In this document: positions 15,499-22,837 of the stretch, one piece after another
Layout: each line of letters starts with the position of its first letter
Position numbering within the stretch: position 1 is the stretch's first letter
NCBI RefSeq assembly: GCF_946481715.1
Contig: NZ_CAMLOV010000070.1
Location: 1 to 25,396, forward strand
Source: an uncultured Mucilaginibacter sp.
Lineage (GTDB): Bacteria > Bacteroidota > Bacteroidia > Sphingobacteriales > Sphingobacteriaceae
Direction: 5' to 3'
DNA: 25,396 nt
Program-made: the position numbers and the translations under genes
Notes under the pieces: model-generated
What the model saw: only the letters and a program-made list of their open reading frames with translations
Databases searched by the model: none
What the model was told of the DNA's origin: nothing

Positions 15499-16530
15499 AT
15501 GATCCCAAAAATGATGAAAGCAGCGGTTGTTCAAGAATTTGGACAGCCGCTTGTTATTAAAGAGGTGCAGGTTCCGGTACCCGGCGATAACCAGGTATTG
15601 GTGAAAGTGATTACCTGCGGCGTTTGCCATACCGACCTCCACGCCGCTAACGGCGACTGGCCGGTGAAACCGCAGCTTCCGCTGATACCCGGGCACGAGG
15701 CCGTGGGGTATGTGGTAGCTTTAGGTGCAGGCGTAAAAAATGTAGCGATAGGCGATATTGTTGGCGCGCCCTGGTTGGCAAGTGCCTGCGGGTGCTGCGA
15801 GTTTTGTATAACCGGCTGGGAAACCCTATGTGAAGAACAAAAGAACGGCGGTTACAGTGTAAACGGCGGCTTTGCAGAATATGTGGTTGCTGATGCCAGG
15901 TATGTAGCGCATTTTCCGAAAGGGATAGACTTTGCCGAAATGGCGCCTATAATTTGTGCCGGCGTAACCGTATACAAAGGGCTTAAGGAAACTGAAGTAA
16001 AACCCGGCGAATGGGTAGCCATATCCGGCGTTGGCGGGCTTGGCCACCTTGCTGTGCAATATGCCAAAGCAATGGGCATGCATGTGGCGGCAATTGATAT
16101 TGCCGATGATAAGCTGGCATTAGCCAAACAGCTTGGCGCCGATATTATTTTTAACGCTAAGGCCGGGGATCCGGCTGCTATAAAAACCCAAACAGGCGGC
16201 ATGCATGGCGTACTGGTAACTGCGGTATCGCCTATTGCATTTGAACAAGGCGTTGCCATGCTAAGGCGTAAAGGCACCATAGCACTTTGTGGCTTACCTA
16301 AGGGCAGTTTCGGCCTCAAGATATTTGAAACCGTACTTAACCGCTACACCATACGCGGCTCGATAGTTGGCACACGTAAAGATATGCAGGAAGCCATCGC
16401 TTTTGCCGTTGAAGGCAAGGTAAAAGCAACTATCCATACCGCAAAACTGGAGGATATTAATAAAGTATTTGATGATATGCGAAAAGGCGAAATTAACGGA
16501 AGAGTGGTGTTACAAATAGCAAACGCTTAA
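15499..16530 (+). CDS. adhP: Zinc-dependent alcohol dehydrogenase, AdhP-type
   Basis: A 343-aa cytosolic medium-chain dehydrogenase that interconverts primary alcohols and aldehydes with NAD(H). Catalytic zinc ligands are Cys40 (CGVCHTDLH), His66 (GHE) and Cys153. The structural zinc site has Cys97, Cys100, Cys103 and Cys111 ([16 protein letters not shown]). The nucleotide-binding loop is GVGGLGHLA at ~177-185. Length is normal. The ATG at 15499 is three bases after the small membrane gene; an internal ATG at 15514 (MKAAVV) is the more family-typical first residue and may be used. Under low oxygen it would serve fermentation or redox balancing. Confidence 0.9.
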   Translation: MIPKMMKAAVVQEFGQPLVIKEVQVPVPGDNQVLVKVITCGVCHTDLHAANGDWPVKPQLPLIPGHEAVGYVVALGAGVKNVAIGDIVGAPWLASACGCCEFCITGWETLCEEQKNGGYSVNGGFAEYVVADARYVAHFPKGIDFAEMAPIICAGVTVYKGLKETEVKPGEWVAISGVGGLGHLAVQYAKAMGMHVAAIDIADDKLALAKQLGADIIFNAKAGDPAAIKTQTGGMHGVLVTAVSPIAFEQGVAMLRRKGTIALCGLPKGSFGLKIFETVLNRYTIRGSIVGTRKDMQEAIAFAVEGKVKATIHTAKLEDINKVFDDMRKGEINGRVVLQIANA

Positions 16531-16548
16531 GCAAAATAAATTACAACA

Positions 16549-16577
16549 AAAGGCTGCCCGAACATCAGGCAGCCTTT
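16549..16577. terminator. Bidirectional hairpin terminator between adhP and hemN
   Basis: A perfect 10-bp stem (AAAGGCTGCC at 16549-16558, GGCAGCCTTT at 16568-16577) with a 9-base loop lies between two convergent genes. T-rich tracts occur on the outside of the stem in both directions but are short, so termination may be moderate. Confidence 0.8.
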
Positions 16578-16594
16578 GTAGTTATACCTATCTT

Positions 16595-17959
16595 TTAAAT
16601 AGCCATACTAAATATTTGCGTAGATGGCTTATCGCAGTATAACCTGGCATCCAGTGCCATGCAAATATTCCGGAGAAACCTTTTGCCTCTTTCGGTAACT
16701 TTTAAGCCCCAGGAGTTTACATCAATTAGCCCATCGTCTTCCAATGGCTCCAGTCTTTGTATACCTGTCAATAACGCTTCGCATGGTTCGGTGCGATGGT
16801 TCCAGGTGGTTTGGCCGGTACACATAATATTGAGGATATGTTTGCGGATCACCAGATCCTCATGGGTTAAAATATGGCCTTTAAATACCGGCAGTTCACC
16901 CAGTTCAATATCATTAATATAATCTTCCAGTTTCTTTTTATTCTGGGCAAATCCATACCAGCTATCACTTATAGCCGATACCCCCAAGCCCACCATCAAT
17001 TGGGTATGCTGATGGGTGTAGCCCATAAAGTTACGGTGTAGGGTGCCATCCCGCCCGGCTGTAACTAAATTATCGGCAGGCAAAGCAAAATGGTCCATAC
17101 CTATTTCGGCATAGCCATAATTTCTTAACAGGCTGCGGCCAATTTCGTAAAGCTTTGCTTTGGTGGGCGCATCCGGCAAATCATCTTCGGTAAATTTGCG
17201 CTGCCCGGGTTTTATCCAGGGCACGTGGGCATAACTGTAAAATGCTATCCTATCGGGCACCAGTTCGCTTACCAGGTGCATTGTTCTTACCAAACTGTCC
17301 ATAGTTTGTAATGGCAACCCATAAATAAGGTCGTAATTAACGGATGTATAGCCTATTGTGCGTGCAGCGTAGGTTACATTCCTCACCTGCTCCAGTGTTT
17401 GATGCCGGTTTATAATAAGCTGTACCGCCGGGTCAAAATCCTGTATACCGAGGCTAAGGCGCCTAAAACCCAGGTCGAACAATGTTTGCAAATGCTCCCC
17501 GGTAGTATTACCGGGATGGGCCTCGAAACTAAACTCGGCCTGCGGGTGAATATTCACCCAATCAAGCAACCCGGATATTAGCTTCTGGAGGTTGGCCGGG
17601 CTAAAAAAAGTTGGCGTACCACCGCCCAAATGCAGTTCGCGTATAGTAGGTATATCTCCGGTTATACTCCGGTACATTTTCCATTCGCTTAAAACAGCGT
17701 TGATATAGGGTTCCTCTACATTGTGGTTTTTTGTAATGCGTGTATTACAACCGCAATAGGTGCAAAGGCTTTCGCAAAAGGGCAAATGCACGTACAGGCT
17801 TATGCCATCTTTGCCGTTTGTTTCGTAAAACGAAGTTTTCACCGATTGCTCCCATTTAAGCGTACTGAAGGTGCTCTGGTCCCAATAGGGCATGGTGGGG
17901 TAGCTGGTATAGCGTGGCGCGGCCACATTATACTTAGCGGTAAGGCTTTTATCAATCAT
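16595..17959 (-). CDS. hemN: Oxygen-independent coproporphyrinogen III oxidase (radical SAM)
   Basis: A 454-aa radical SAM enzyme that makes protoporphyrinogen IX without oxygen, keeping haem supply going for the cbb3 oxidase at low O2. The [4Fe-4S]-SAM motif is CESLCTYCGC with Cys62, Cys66 and Cys69, followed by Cys71; HLGGGTPTF follows about 40 residues later, as in HemN. The N-terminal NVAAPRYTSYPT substrate-lip sequence is also HemN-specific and separates it from HemW-type proteins. I start at the ATG at 17959, seven bases after the ldhA stop, because the 23 extra residues of the longer frame overlap ldhA and are not family-like. It is the second gene of the ldhA-hemN operon. Confidence 0.95.
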   Translation of the reverse strand: MIDKSLTAKYNVAAPRYTSYPTMPYWDQSTFSTLKWEQSVKTSFYETNGKDGISLYVHLPFCESLCTYCGCNTRITKNHNVEEPYINAVLSEWKMYRSITGDIPTIRELHLGGGTPTFFSPANLQKLISGLLDWVNIHPQAEFSFEAHPGNTTGEHLQTLFDLGFRRLSLGIQDFDPAVQLIINRHQTLEQVRNVTYAARTIGYTSVNYDLIYGLPLQTMDSLVRTMHLVSELVPDRIAFYSYAHVPWIKPGQRKFTEDDLPDAPTKAKLYEIGRSLLRNYGYAEIGMDHFALPADNLVTAGRDGTLHRNFMGYTHQHTQLMVGLGVSAISDSWYGFAQNKKKLEDYINDIELGELPVFKGHILTHEDLVIRKHILNIMCTGQTTWNHRTEPCEALLTGIQRLEPLEDDGLIDVNSWGLKVTERGKRFLRNICMALDARLYCDKPSTQIFSMAI

Positions 17960-17966
17960 GGTGTAA

Positions 17967-18989
17967 TTAGGTAATATTTGAAGCAACAGGAACCTGGCAA
18001 CTTTTAGCGCAAGCGCAAGCTTTGCCAACGCATTTGTTCTGTTGCCACAGGTCCAGGTTTTTTATGGTTTGGTCTGCAATGCCCTGTAAGGCTTCGCGGG
18101 TTAGGTATGCCTGATGCGGGGTAATTAATACATTATCAAACTGCATTAATTCTTCAAGTAATTTATCCTTTATTGCATCGTGCTCATGGTCTTCAAAGAA
18201 AAGCCCTTTCTCAAATTCATAAACATCCAGCCCCAAATAGCCAATTTTACCGCTTCGTAGTGCGTTGACCACATCGGTAGTATTTATAAGCGCCCCGCGC
18301 GAGGTGTTTATAAGCATTACACCATCCTTCATTTGCTGCAAAGCGTTTTTATTAATAAGGTGCTTGGTGCCGGGGTTTAGGGGCAGGTGAAGCGAGATGA
18401 TATCTGAATTGGCGTACAAGTACGGCAATGGCGCCTGTTCTACATCTTTGTTGCCATCCGGGAAGTTAAGGTCATAGCCAATCACTTTACAACCCAGCCC
18501 TTTAAAAATTGCAGCCACCGCCGAGCCTGTATTGCCAAGCCCAATTAACCCAACAGTTTTGCCGTAAAAATTAAACCCCATTAAGCCATCGTTGGTAAAA
18601 TTAAATTGATGGCTGTGTTGATCGGCCTTGATAAGTTTACGGTTTAGCGCAAAGGCGAGCGCAACGGCATGCTCGGCAATGGCCTCGGGAGAGTATTGCG
18701 GCACGTTGGCAATTTTAAGGCCGTGCAAACCTGCTGCCACACGGTCTATATGGTCTGTACCGGCAGATCGGGTTGAAATGTATTTGATGCCAAGCCCGGC
18801 CAACCGCTCAACTACTTCGGCGGAAACATCGTCGTTGGTAAATACTATTACCGCATCTTTACCTTCTGCAAAAATTGCTGTTTCAACACTTAGCGGGTTT
18901 GATATGAGGGTTATCTCATGCTTCTTCTGGTTGGCTTTAGACAGGAACTCTTTTTCAAACGGCTTTATACTATAGGCTACAACTTTCAT
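17967..18989 (-). CDS. ldhA: D-lactate dehydrogenase with cysteine-rich C-terminal tail
   Basis: A 340-aa D-2-hydroxyacid dehydrogenase of the fermentative LdhA type, reducing pyruvate to D-lactate. The N-terminus MKVVAYSIKPFEKEF is typical. The Rossmann loop is GLIGLGNTGS at 147-156, and catalytic residues are Arg231 (NTSRGAL), Glu260 (DVYEFE) and His292 (PHQAYLT). The last 21 residues hold four cysteines (Cys320, 325, 327, 331, in CVGKACACAKSC), unusual for the family. The start is the ATG at 18989: an upstream candidate at 19010 lies inside the promoter, whose -7 element is 19008-19015. Co-transcribed with hemN and controlled by a palindrome at 19060-19073. Confidence 0.93.
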   Translation of the reverse strand: MKVVAYSIKPFEKEFLSKANQKKHEITLISNPLSVETAIFAEGKDAVIVFTNDDVSAEVVERLAGLGIKYISTRSAGTDHIDRVAAGLHGLKIANVPQYSPEAIAEHAVALAFALNRKLIKADQHSHQFNFTNDGLMGFNFYGKTVGLIGLGNTGSAVAAIFKGLGCKVIGYDLNFPDGNKDVEQAPLPYLYANSDIISLHLPLNPGTKHLINKNALQQMKDGVMLINTSRGALINTTDVVNALRSGKIGYLGLDVYEFEKGLFFEDHEHDAIKDKLLEELMQFDNVLITPHQAYLTREALQGIADQTIKNLDLWQQNKCVGKACACAKSCQVPVASNIT

Positions 18990-19007
18990 CCGCAATATTT
19001 TATTTGT

Positions 19008-19073
19008 CAAATTTATTGCAGGACGGCCTAATTATAGTTGCGCCTAATCAACTCAAAACGTGATGCTTGTCAG
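19008..19073 (-). promoter_or_regulatory. CRP/FNR-like box and -7 element for ldhA-hemN
   Basis: GTGATGCTTGTCAG at 19060-19073 (centre 19066.5) overlaps the stop codon of the regulator gene. On the minus strand TAAATTTG (19015-19008) is a perfect TAnnTTTG ending 58.5 bp from the centre, with the ATG 19 bases on. The half-site at the 3' side is imperfect (TCAG). Confidence 0.7.
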
Positions 19074-20119
19074 TTTTTCATTTTAACGAGGCGTTTCTCG
19101 TCAAGTACCGTAATGAGGCTGCCCTTTTTTTCTATCAGTCCTTCGTCTTTAAAGTCTGTCAGCGTACGGCTTACCGTTTCGGTAGCCATACCCGCCATAG
19201 CGGCTAAATCTTCGCGGCTTATTTTGAAGCTTTCGCTCGCCTCATTTTGTTTGTGTAACCGCAGCAGTGAGCCTGCCATTCGTTTGCGCACCGAATTATA
19301 AGCAAGTTGCAGCAACTGCTCCTCCTTATCACGCACGTCATTAGCCAATATGCTGATGAACTGCCGTGCCACATCCGGATAATGGTTTATCAATTCGTCC
19401 AGCTGGTCTTTGGGGATAAGGCAAAGTTGAGAATCTTCCAACGCGGTTGCCGTATCGGCATAGGGTTCGCCCGATAGCATAGCATTTATGCCAAGGTATT
19501 CGTCGGTACCGTATATGCCGGTCATCAATTCGCGGCCGTCTTCTGCCAGCTTCATTGTTTTAATTTTCCCGCTTAAAACTATATACAAACCGTTGCCTTT
19601 ATCACCATCATAGTATATCACCTGGTTCTTTTTAAACTGCCTGCTTTTACGCTCGGCTATAACCCGCTTAAGCTCGGCAAGCCCGTTGTTTTTTGCTAAA
19701 AGCCCGGTAATTTTATCTAAAGATTTGCTGTAAAAGTCCTCTTGTATCCCCTTCTTTTTTAAGCGGGTTTCTATAGCAGTAAGTAATTCTATATCATCAA
19801 AAGGTTTGGTAAGGTAGTCGTCGGCACCCATTTCCATACCTTTTCGCAAATCTACACGTTCGGCCTTGGCAGTTAAAAATATGAAGGGGATAGCTGCGGT
19901 TTCCGGGTTTTTACCGAGCATATAAAGTACGCCATAACCATCAAGGTCTGGCATCATAATATCGCAAAGTATTATATCGGGCTTGTTTTTTGTGGCCAAA
20001 TCCACCCCAATTTTGCCATTTGCCGCCTGTAGTACCTTAAAATCTGCCAGTTCTAATATCTCAACAATATTTTCCCTGATATCGTCATTGTCTTCAATGA
20101 TTAAAACCTGTTTGTTCAT
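19070..20119 (-). CDS. Receiver domain fused to CRP/FNR-type transcription factor (FixJ-FixK-like)
   Basis: A 349-aa regulator. Residues 1-122 are a response-regulator receiver with acidic pocket Glu9/Asp10, phosphorylation site Asp53 (LCDIMMPDLDG), Thr83 and Lys105 (TKPFDD). Residues ~150-260 are a cyclic-nucleotide-binding-type beta barrel (NGLYIVLSGKIK, LGINAMLSGEPY). A long dimer helix follows, then a winged helix with recognition segment ATETVSRTL (Glu314, Ser317, Arg318, the FNR E-x-x-S-R pattern). Only two cysteines (52, 233) are present, so it lacks the FNR oxygen-sensing cluster; sensing must come from the kinase. Its ATG overlaps the kinase stop (ATGA). It is the obvious candidate to bind the nine palindromes in this window. 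Domain fusion of this kind replaces separate FixJ and FixK. Confidence 0.92.
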   Translation of the reverse strand: MNKQVLIIEDNDDIRENIVEILELADFKVLQAANGKIGVDLATKNKPDIILCDIMMPDLDGYGVLYMLGKNPETAAIPFIFLTAKAERVDLRKGMEMGADDYLTKPFDDIELLTAIETRLKKKGIQEDFYSKSLDKITGLLAKNNGLAELKRVIAERKSRQFKKNQVIYYDGDKGNGLYIVLSGKIKTMKLAEDGRELMTGIYGTDEYLGINAMLSGEPYADTATALEDSQLCLIPKDQLDELINHYPDVARQFISILANDVRDKEEQLLQLAYNSVRKRMAGSLLRLHKQNEASESFKISREDLAAMAGMATETVSRTLTDFKDEGLIEKKGSLITVLDEKRLVKMKN

Positions 20120-21306
20120 GCTTTTTTGTTGAATGATATAGTGAATGATGTGCCCTGGTTTACAGTGCTTTTAAACTCAACACGTCCCTTCATTAAATGT
20201 GTGTAACGCGCTACTATATTTAAGCCCAAACCGGTACCGGGGATGTTGCCGATATTATGGGCCCTAAAAAATGGCTCGAATAAATGCCTCTGGTCTTTTT
20301 CGGGTATGCCAATGCCATTGTCTTTTATAATTACCGTGCACCCGGCCGCGCTTATTTCGGTATTGTATTCAATAAATGAATTCTCGCCCGAGTATTTTAT
20401 AGCGTTTGCTATAAGGTTGAAAATGCAGTTTTTTAAAAGGTTTTGATCGAGGTAAACCATGCTCTCTTTGCCGGTGTGCTGGTAAATAATATGCTGGTTC
20501 TGCTTGGCTACCATTTGCATTTCTTCTGTTATCTCTTCCGATAGCTTTACCAGATCGAAAGTTGTAAATGTAGGTTCTACCTTGCCGGCCTCCAGCTTCT
20601 CCAACGACAGGAAGTCGTTTAAAATAGTGGTGAGGTTGCCTACAGCATTCTTAATTTTACCAACATGCTTTGTAATATTTTCGCTCTGGAATTGCTGCGA
20701 ATATTTATCTATAAGTGATGCCGAAAGCTGAATGGCGCTTAAGGGGGTGCGGAACTCATGCGAGGCCATGGATACAAAACGGCTTTTCAACTGCCCCAGT
20801 TCCTTTTCTTTTTCGAGCGAAAGGCTTACCTCTTCTTTTGCGTCCTGCAAGGCCAATACCGTATCCCGCAGAGATTGAGTGCGTTCTTCTATCAGGTCCT
20901 CCAAATGGGCGGCATATTCTCTAAGCTGTTCTTCTGCCTCTTTTTGTTTGCTGAGGTCATGTATGAAGCCCGCGTATATTTTTCGTCCTGAGTAAGGAAC
21001 TTCGCTTACACCTAGTCTAAAGGGGAAGATAGAGCCATCCTTACGCAGCCCGGTAACTTCGCGGCCAATGCCAATAATATGTGGCACACCGGTATGTTGG
21101 TAACGCCTTATATATTCGTCATGCTGGTTTCTGTCGGGCGGGGGCATTAAAAAGGAAACATTTTTGCCGACAACTTCTTCGGGGCTATAGCTAAACAGCA
21201 TGCACGCCGCGGGATTAATGGTTTCTATCAACCCGCGTTCGTCTATTGTGATAATGCCATCTATAGCATTTTGAATGATGGCTTTCAGTAACGCTGCGTT
21301 TTCCAT
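20116..21306 (-). CDS. FixL-like haem-PAS oxygen-sensing histidine kinase
   Basis: A 396-aa soluble kinase without membrane helices. The PAS domain (~5-120) matches the haem PAS of rhizobial FixL: HDEYIRRY with His62, then PHIIGIGREVTG and RKDGSIFP. Relative to BjFixL His200, Arg206, His214 and Arg220, the same spacings give His62, Arg68, His76 and Arg82 here (from memory of the FixL sequence). A coiled linker (~121-172) leads to the HisKA domain with phospho-acceptor His183 (ASHEFRTPLS) and the ATPase domain with N-box NLIANAIKYS at 297-306, DNGIGI at 329-334, FEPFFR at 343-348 and GTGLGL at 357-362. It should release kinase activity when O2 leaves the haem, phosphorylating the overlapping receiver-CRP protein. 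Its own promoter carries the palindrome at 21392-21405. Confidence 0.92.
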   Translation of the reverse strand: MENAALLKAIIQNAIDGIITIDERGLIETINPAACMLFSYSPEEVVGKNVSFLMPPPDRNQHDEYIRRYQHTGVPHIIGIGREVTGLRKDGSIFPFRLGVSEVPYSGRKIYAGFIHDLSKQKEAEEQLREYAAHLEDLIEERTQSLRDTVLALQDAKEEVSLSLEKEKELGQLKSRFVSMASHEFRTPLSAIQLSASLIDKYSQQFQSENITKHVGKIKNAVGNLTTILNDFLSLEKLEAGKVEPTFTTFDLVKLSEEITEEMQMVAKQNQHIIYQHTGKESMVYLDQNLLKNCIFNLIANAIKYSGENSFIEYNTEISAAGCTVIIKDNGIGIPEKDQRHLFEPFFRAHNIGNIPGTGLGLNIVARYTHLMKGRVEFKSTVNQGTSFTISFNKKA

Positions 21307-21339
21307 AAAACTAAGTTAGCTCTTTAAAGCAGGAATGAA

Positions 21340-21405
21340 CAAATATAATGGCCGCGGAACGTGCAAAATGTAATATCATTCAGCCAAAAATGTGACGCAT
21401 ATCAC
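21340..21405 (-). promoter_or_regulatory. CRP/FNR-like box and -7 element for the kinase-regulator operon
   Basis: GTGACGCATATCAC at 21392-21405 (centre 21398.5, TGTGA-N6-TCAC with AT-rich flanks). On the minus strand TATATTTG (21347-21340) is a perfect -7 element ending 58.5 bp from the centre, 34 bases before the kinase ATG. This implies autoregulation of the sensor system. Confidence 0.75.
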
Positions 21406-21463
21406 TTTTCTTTATCTATTCCTGCTAAACCAATCTACGGGTTGATATAAACTACATAAATAT

Positions 21464-21507
21464 GTGATGCCGGTCATCTGTTTACCGGTTAACGTAGCTC
21501 ATTTTTA
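21464..21507 (+). promoter_or_regulatory. CRP/FNR-like box and weak -7 element for the LOG-family operon
   Basis: GTGATGCCGGTCAT at 21464-21477 (centre 21470.5). CATTTTTA at 21500-21507 is a weak -7 match but ends exactly 36.5 bp from the centre and is 21 bases before the ATG at 21528. Confidence 0.6.
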
Positions 21508-21527
21508 CAGCAGTTTATAAAGTAGTG

Positions 21528-22250
21528 ATGAATAGCAGCAGCGAGATACAATTTCTGGACGGGCCTCACTCCAGGCTAAAAGAATTAAAGTTTACCATAC
21601 AAACCATGATCGACCTGGTAAGGGGGCTGCGTGCGCTGCATTTTATCGGTCCCTGTATCACCTTCTTTGGCTCTGCGCGCTTCCCGGACGGGCATCCCTA
21701 CTACCAACTCACCCGCGACGCAGCCGCGGCATTTGCCAAACTTGGGTTTACCATAATAACAGGTGGCGGACCAGGATTAATGGAGGCCGCAAACCGGGGC
21801 GCTAAGGATGTTGGCGGTTACTCGGTTGGTTGCAATATACAGTTACCAGTTGAACAGCAACCCAACCCATACCTGGATAAGTGGGTATATATGAACCACT
21901 TTTTTTTGCGTAAGGTTTTGCTGGTAAAATATTCGTTTGCGTTTGTAGTAATGCCCGGCGGGTACGGTACGCTCGACGAATATTTTGAGGCACTCACGCT
22001 GATACAAACCCGAAAAATAAAAGATTTCCCTATCGTGATCTTCGGGAAGGAATACCATGAAGAGCTGATGGAACATATTGCCGTAATGAAACGCGACGGA
22101 ACAATAGGCGCGACCGATGAAAAATACTTTATGGTAACCGATGATATAAACGAGGCGGTTGAATTAATAAAAGAAAAAAGCATAAAACACTTTGGCTTAA
22201 AGCCAAAACGCCGGTACAAACCATTCCGCTGGTTATTCGAACACAAATAA
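21528..22250 (+). CDS. LOG-family (TIGR00730-type) nucleotide-binding protein
   Basis: A 240-aa Rossmann-fold protein of the LOG / 'lysine decarboxylase-like' family, whose known members hydrolyse nucleoside 5'-monophosphates to base and ribose 5-phosphate. Signature motifs are GGGPGLMEAANRGA at 79-92 and PGGYGTLDE at 143-151, with Arg128/Lys129 between them. The basic C-terminus (KPKRRYKPFRWLFEHK) is an addition to the core fold. I use the ATG at 21528; a GTG one codon earlier is unlikely. Substrate is not deducible; cytokinin production is not implied. It forms an operon with the helical protein 11 bases downstream and belongs to the low-oxygen set through its promoter. Confidence 0.88.
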   Translation: MNSSSEIQFLDGPHSRLKELKFTIQTMIDLVRGLRALHFIGPCITFFGSARFPDGHPYYQLTRDAAAAFAKLGFTIITGGGPGLMEAANRGAKDVGGYSVGCNIQLPVEQQPNPYLDKWVYMNHFFLRKVLLVKYSFAFVVMPGGYGTLDEYFEALTLIQTRKIKDFPIVIFGKEYHEELMEHIAVMKRDGTIGATDEKYFMVTDDINEAVELIKEKSIKHFGLKPKRRYKPFRWLFEHK

Positions 22251-22261
22251 ACCCAAACTAT

Positions 22262-22681
22262 ATGGAAACTTTAAACGCCTTATCCGCACGTTCGCTGCAG
22301 TACTACGTAATAGCAGAGCACTGGGCATCTACCCTCGATTTCTTTAAAATTGAAACTGCTTTTTTTGAAAAACTAGTTAAAGATTATTTCATCCCCATCG
22401 CAGAGATCTCTGGCATGGAAAGGTTACGGCATTTGCTGAACAATATAAGCAGGCTAAAGGAGGACGAACGCGCCGTTAGCCAGATGCTAAACGAACAGTT
22501 GAAACAGTTAGAGCTAATGGCAGAAGATTTTATACCCGACAATGTGCTTAGCCTACAAAGTAAACAAATTGAGATTGAGTATCTGGTTGCCAACCTCACG
22601 CGCGAATTTACGGCAATTAAAAAGGACTTGTTTATTAGTATAGGCCATGTTATAGCCGAGACCAGGCACATGACGGAATAA
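22262..22681 (+). CDS. Helical hypothetical protein paired with the LOG-family gene
   Basis: Not recognised. The 139-aa protein is soluble and almost entirely helical, with hydrophobic heptads at ~55-90 (LRHLLNNISRLKEDE...LNEQLKQLELMAEDF) and ~100-130. The N-terminus has aromatic residues (YYVIAEHWASTLDFFKIET). The general look is of a four-helix bundle or hemerythrin-sized cytosolic protein, but the HxxxE metal pattern is not clear. It starts 11 bases after the LOG gene and probably shares its low-oxygen promoter. Confidence 0.7.
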   Translation: METLNALSARSLQYYVIAEHWASTLDFFKIETAFFEKLVKDYFIPIAEISGMERLRHLLNNISRLKEDERAVSQMLNEQLKQLELMAEDFIPDNVLSLQSKQIEIEYLVANLTREFTAIKKDLFISIGHVIAETRHMTE

Positions 22682-22775
22682 AACTATACCCTTTCTATAC
22701 ACTCTTAACAAACAGCATTGGGTGCCATTTTTTATAGATGCCTTTGCTGTTTTCTGCTAAGCATCAGCTCGGGGA

Positions 22776-22819
22776 TTGACGCCCGTCACTTTTTTTAACA
22801 TGCGTCATATGCAACTTTG
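22776..22819 (+). promoter_or_regulatory. CRP/FNR-like box and -7 element for the L,D-transpeptidase gene
   Basis: TTGACGCCCGTCAC at 22776-22789 (centre 22782.5). CAACTTTG at 22812-22819 ends 36.5 bp from the centre and is 19 bases before the ATG. Confidence 0.7.
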
Positions 22820-22837
22820 CATTATAAAAGTTAAGTT

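Noticed and set aside
17960..18028. Longer N-terminus for HemN beginning inside ldhA
   Set aside because: It would overlap the ldhA coding end by about 60 bases with Leu/Ala-rich residues unlike HemN; the ATG at 17959 follows ldhA by seven bases.
18990..19010. Longer N-terminus for the D-lactate dehydrogenase starting at 19010
   Set aside because: The extra seven codons overlap the -7 element of the ldhA promoter, and MKVVAYS at 18989 is the family-typical beginning.
19070..20119. The CRP/FNR protein as a direct oxygen sensor through an FNR iron-sulphur cluster
   Set aside because: It has only two cysteines, neither in an FNR-type N-terminal group; one is beside the receiver phosphorylation site. 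Oxygen sensing is better placed in the haem-PAS kinase.
22690..22757. Hairpin with AACAGCA and TGCTGTT arms after the LOG operon as a terminator
   Set aside because: Seven-base arms separated by more than 25 bases with no strong T run; too weak to annotate.
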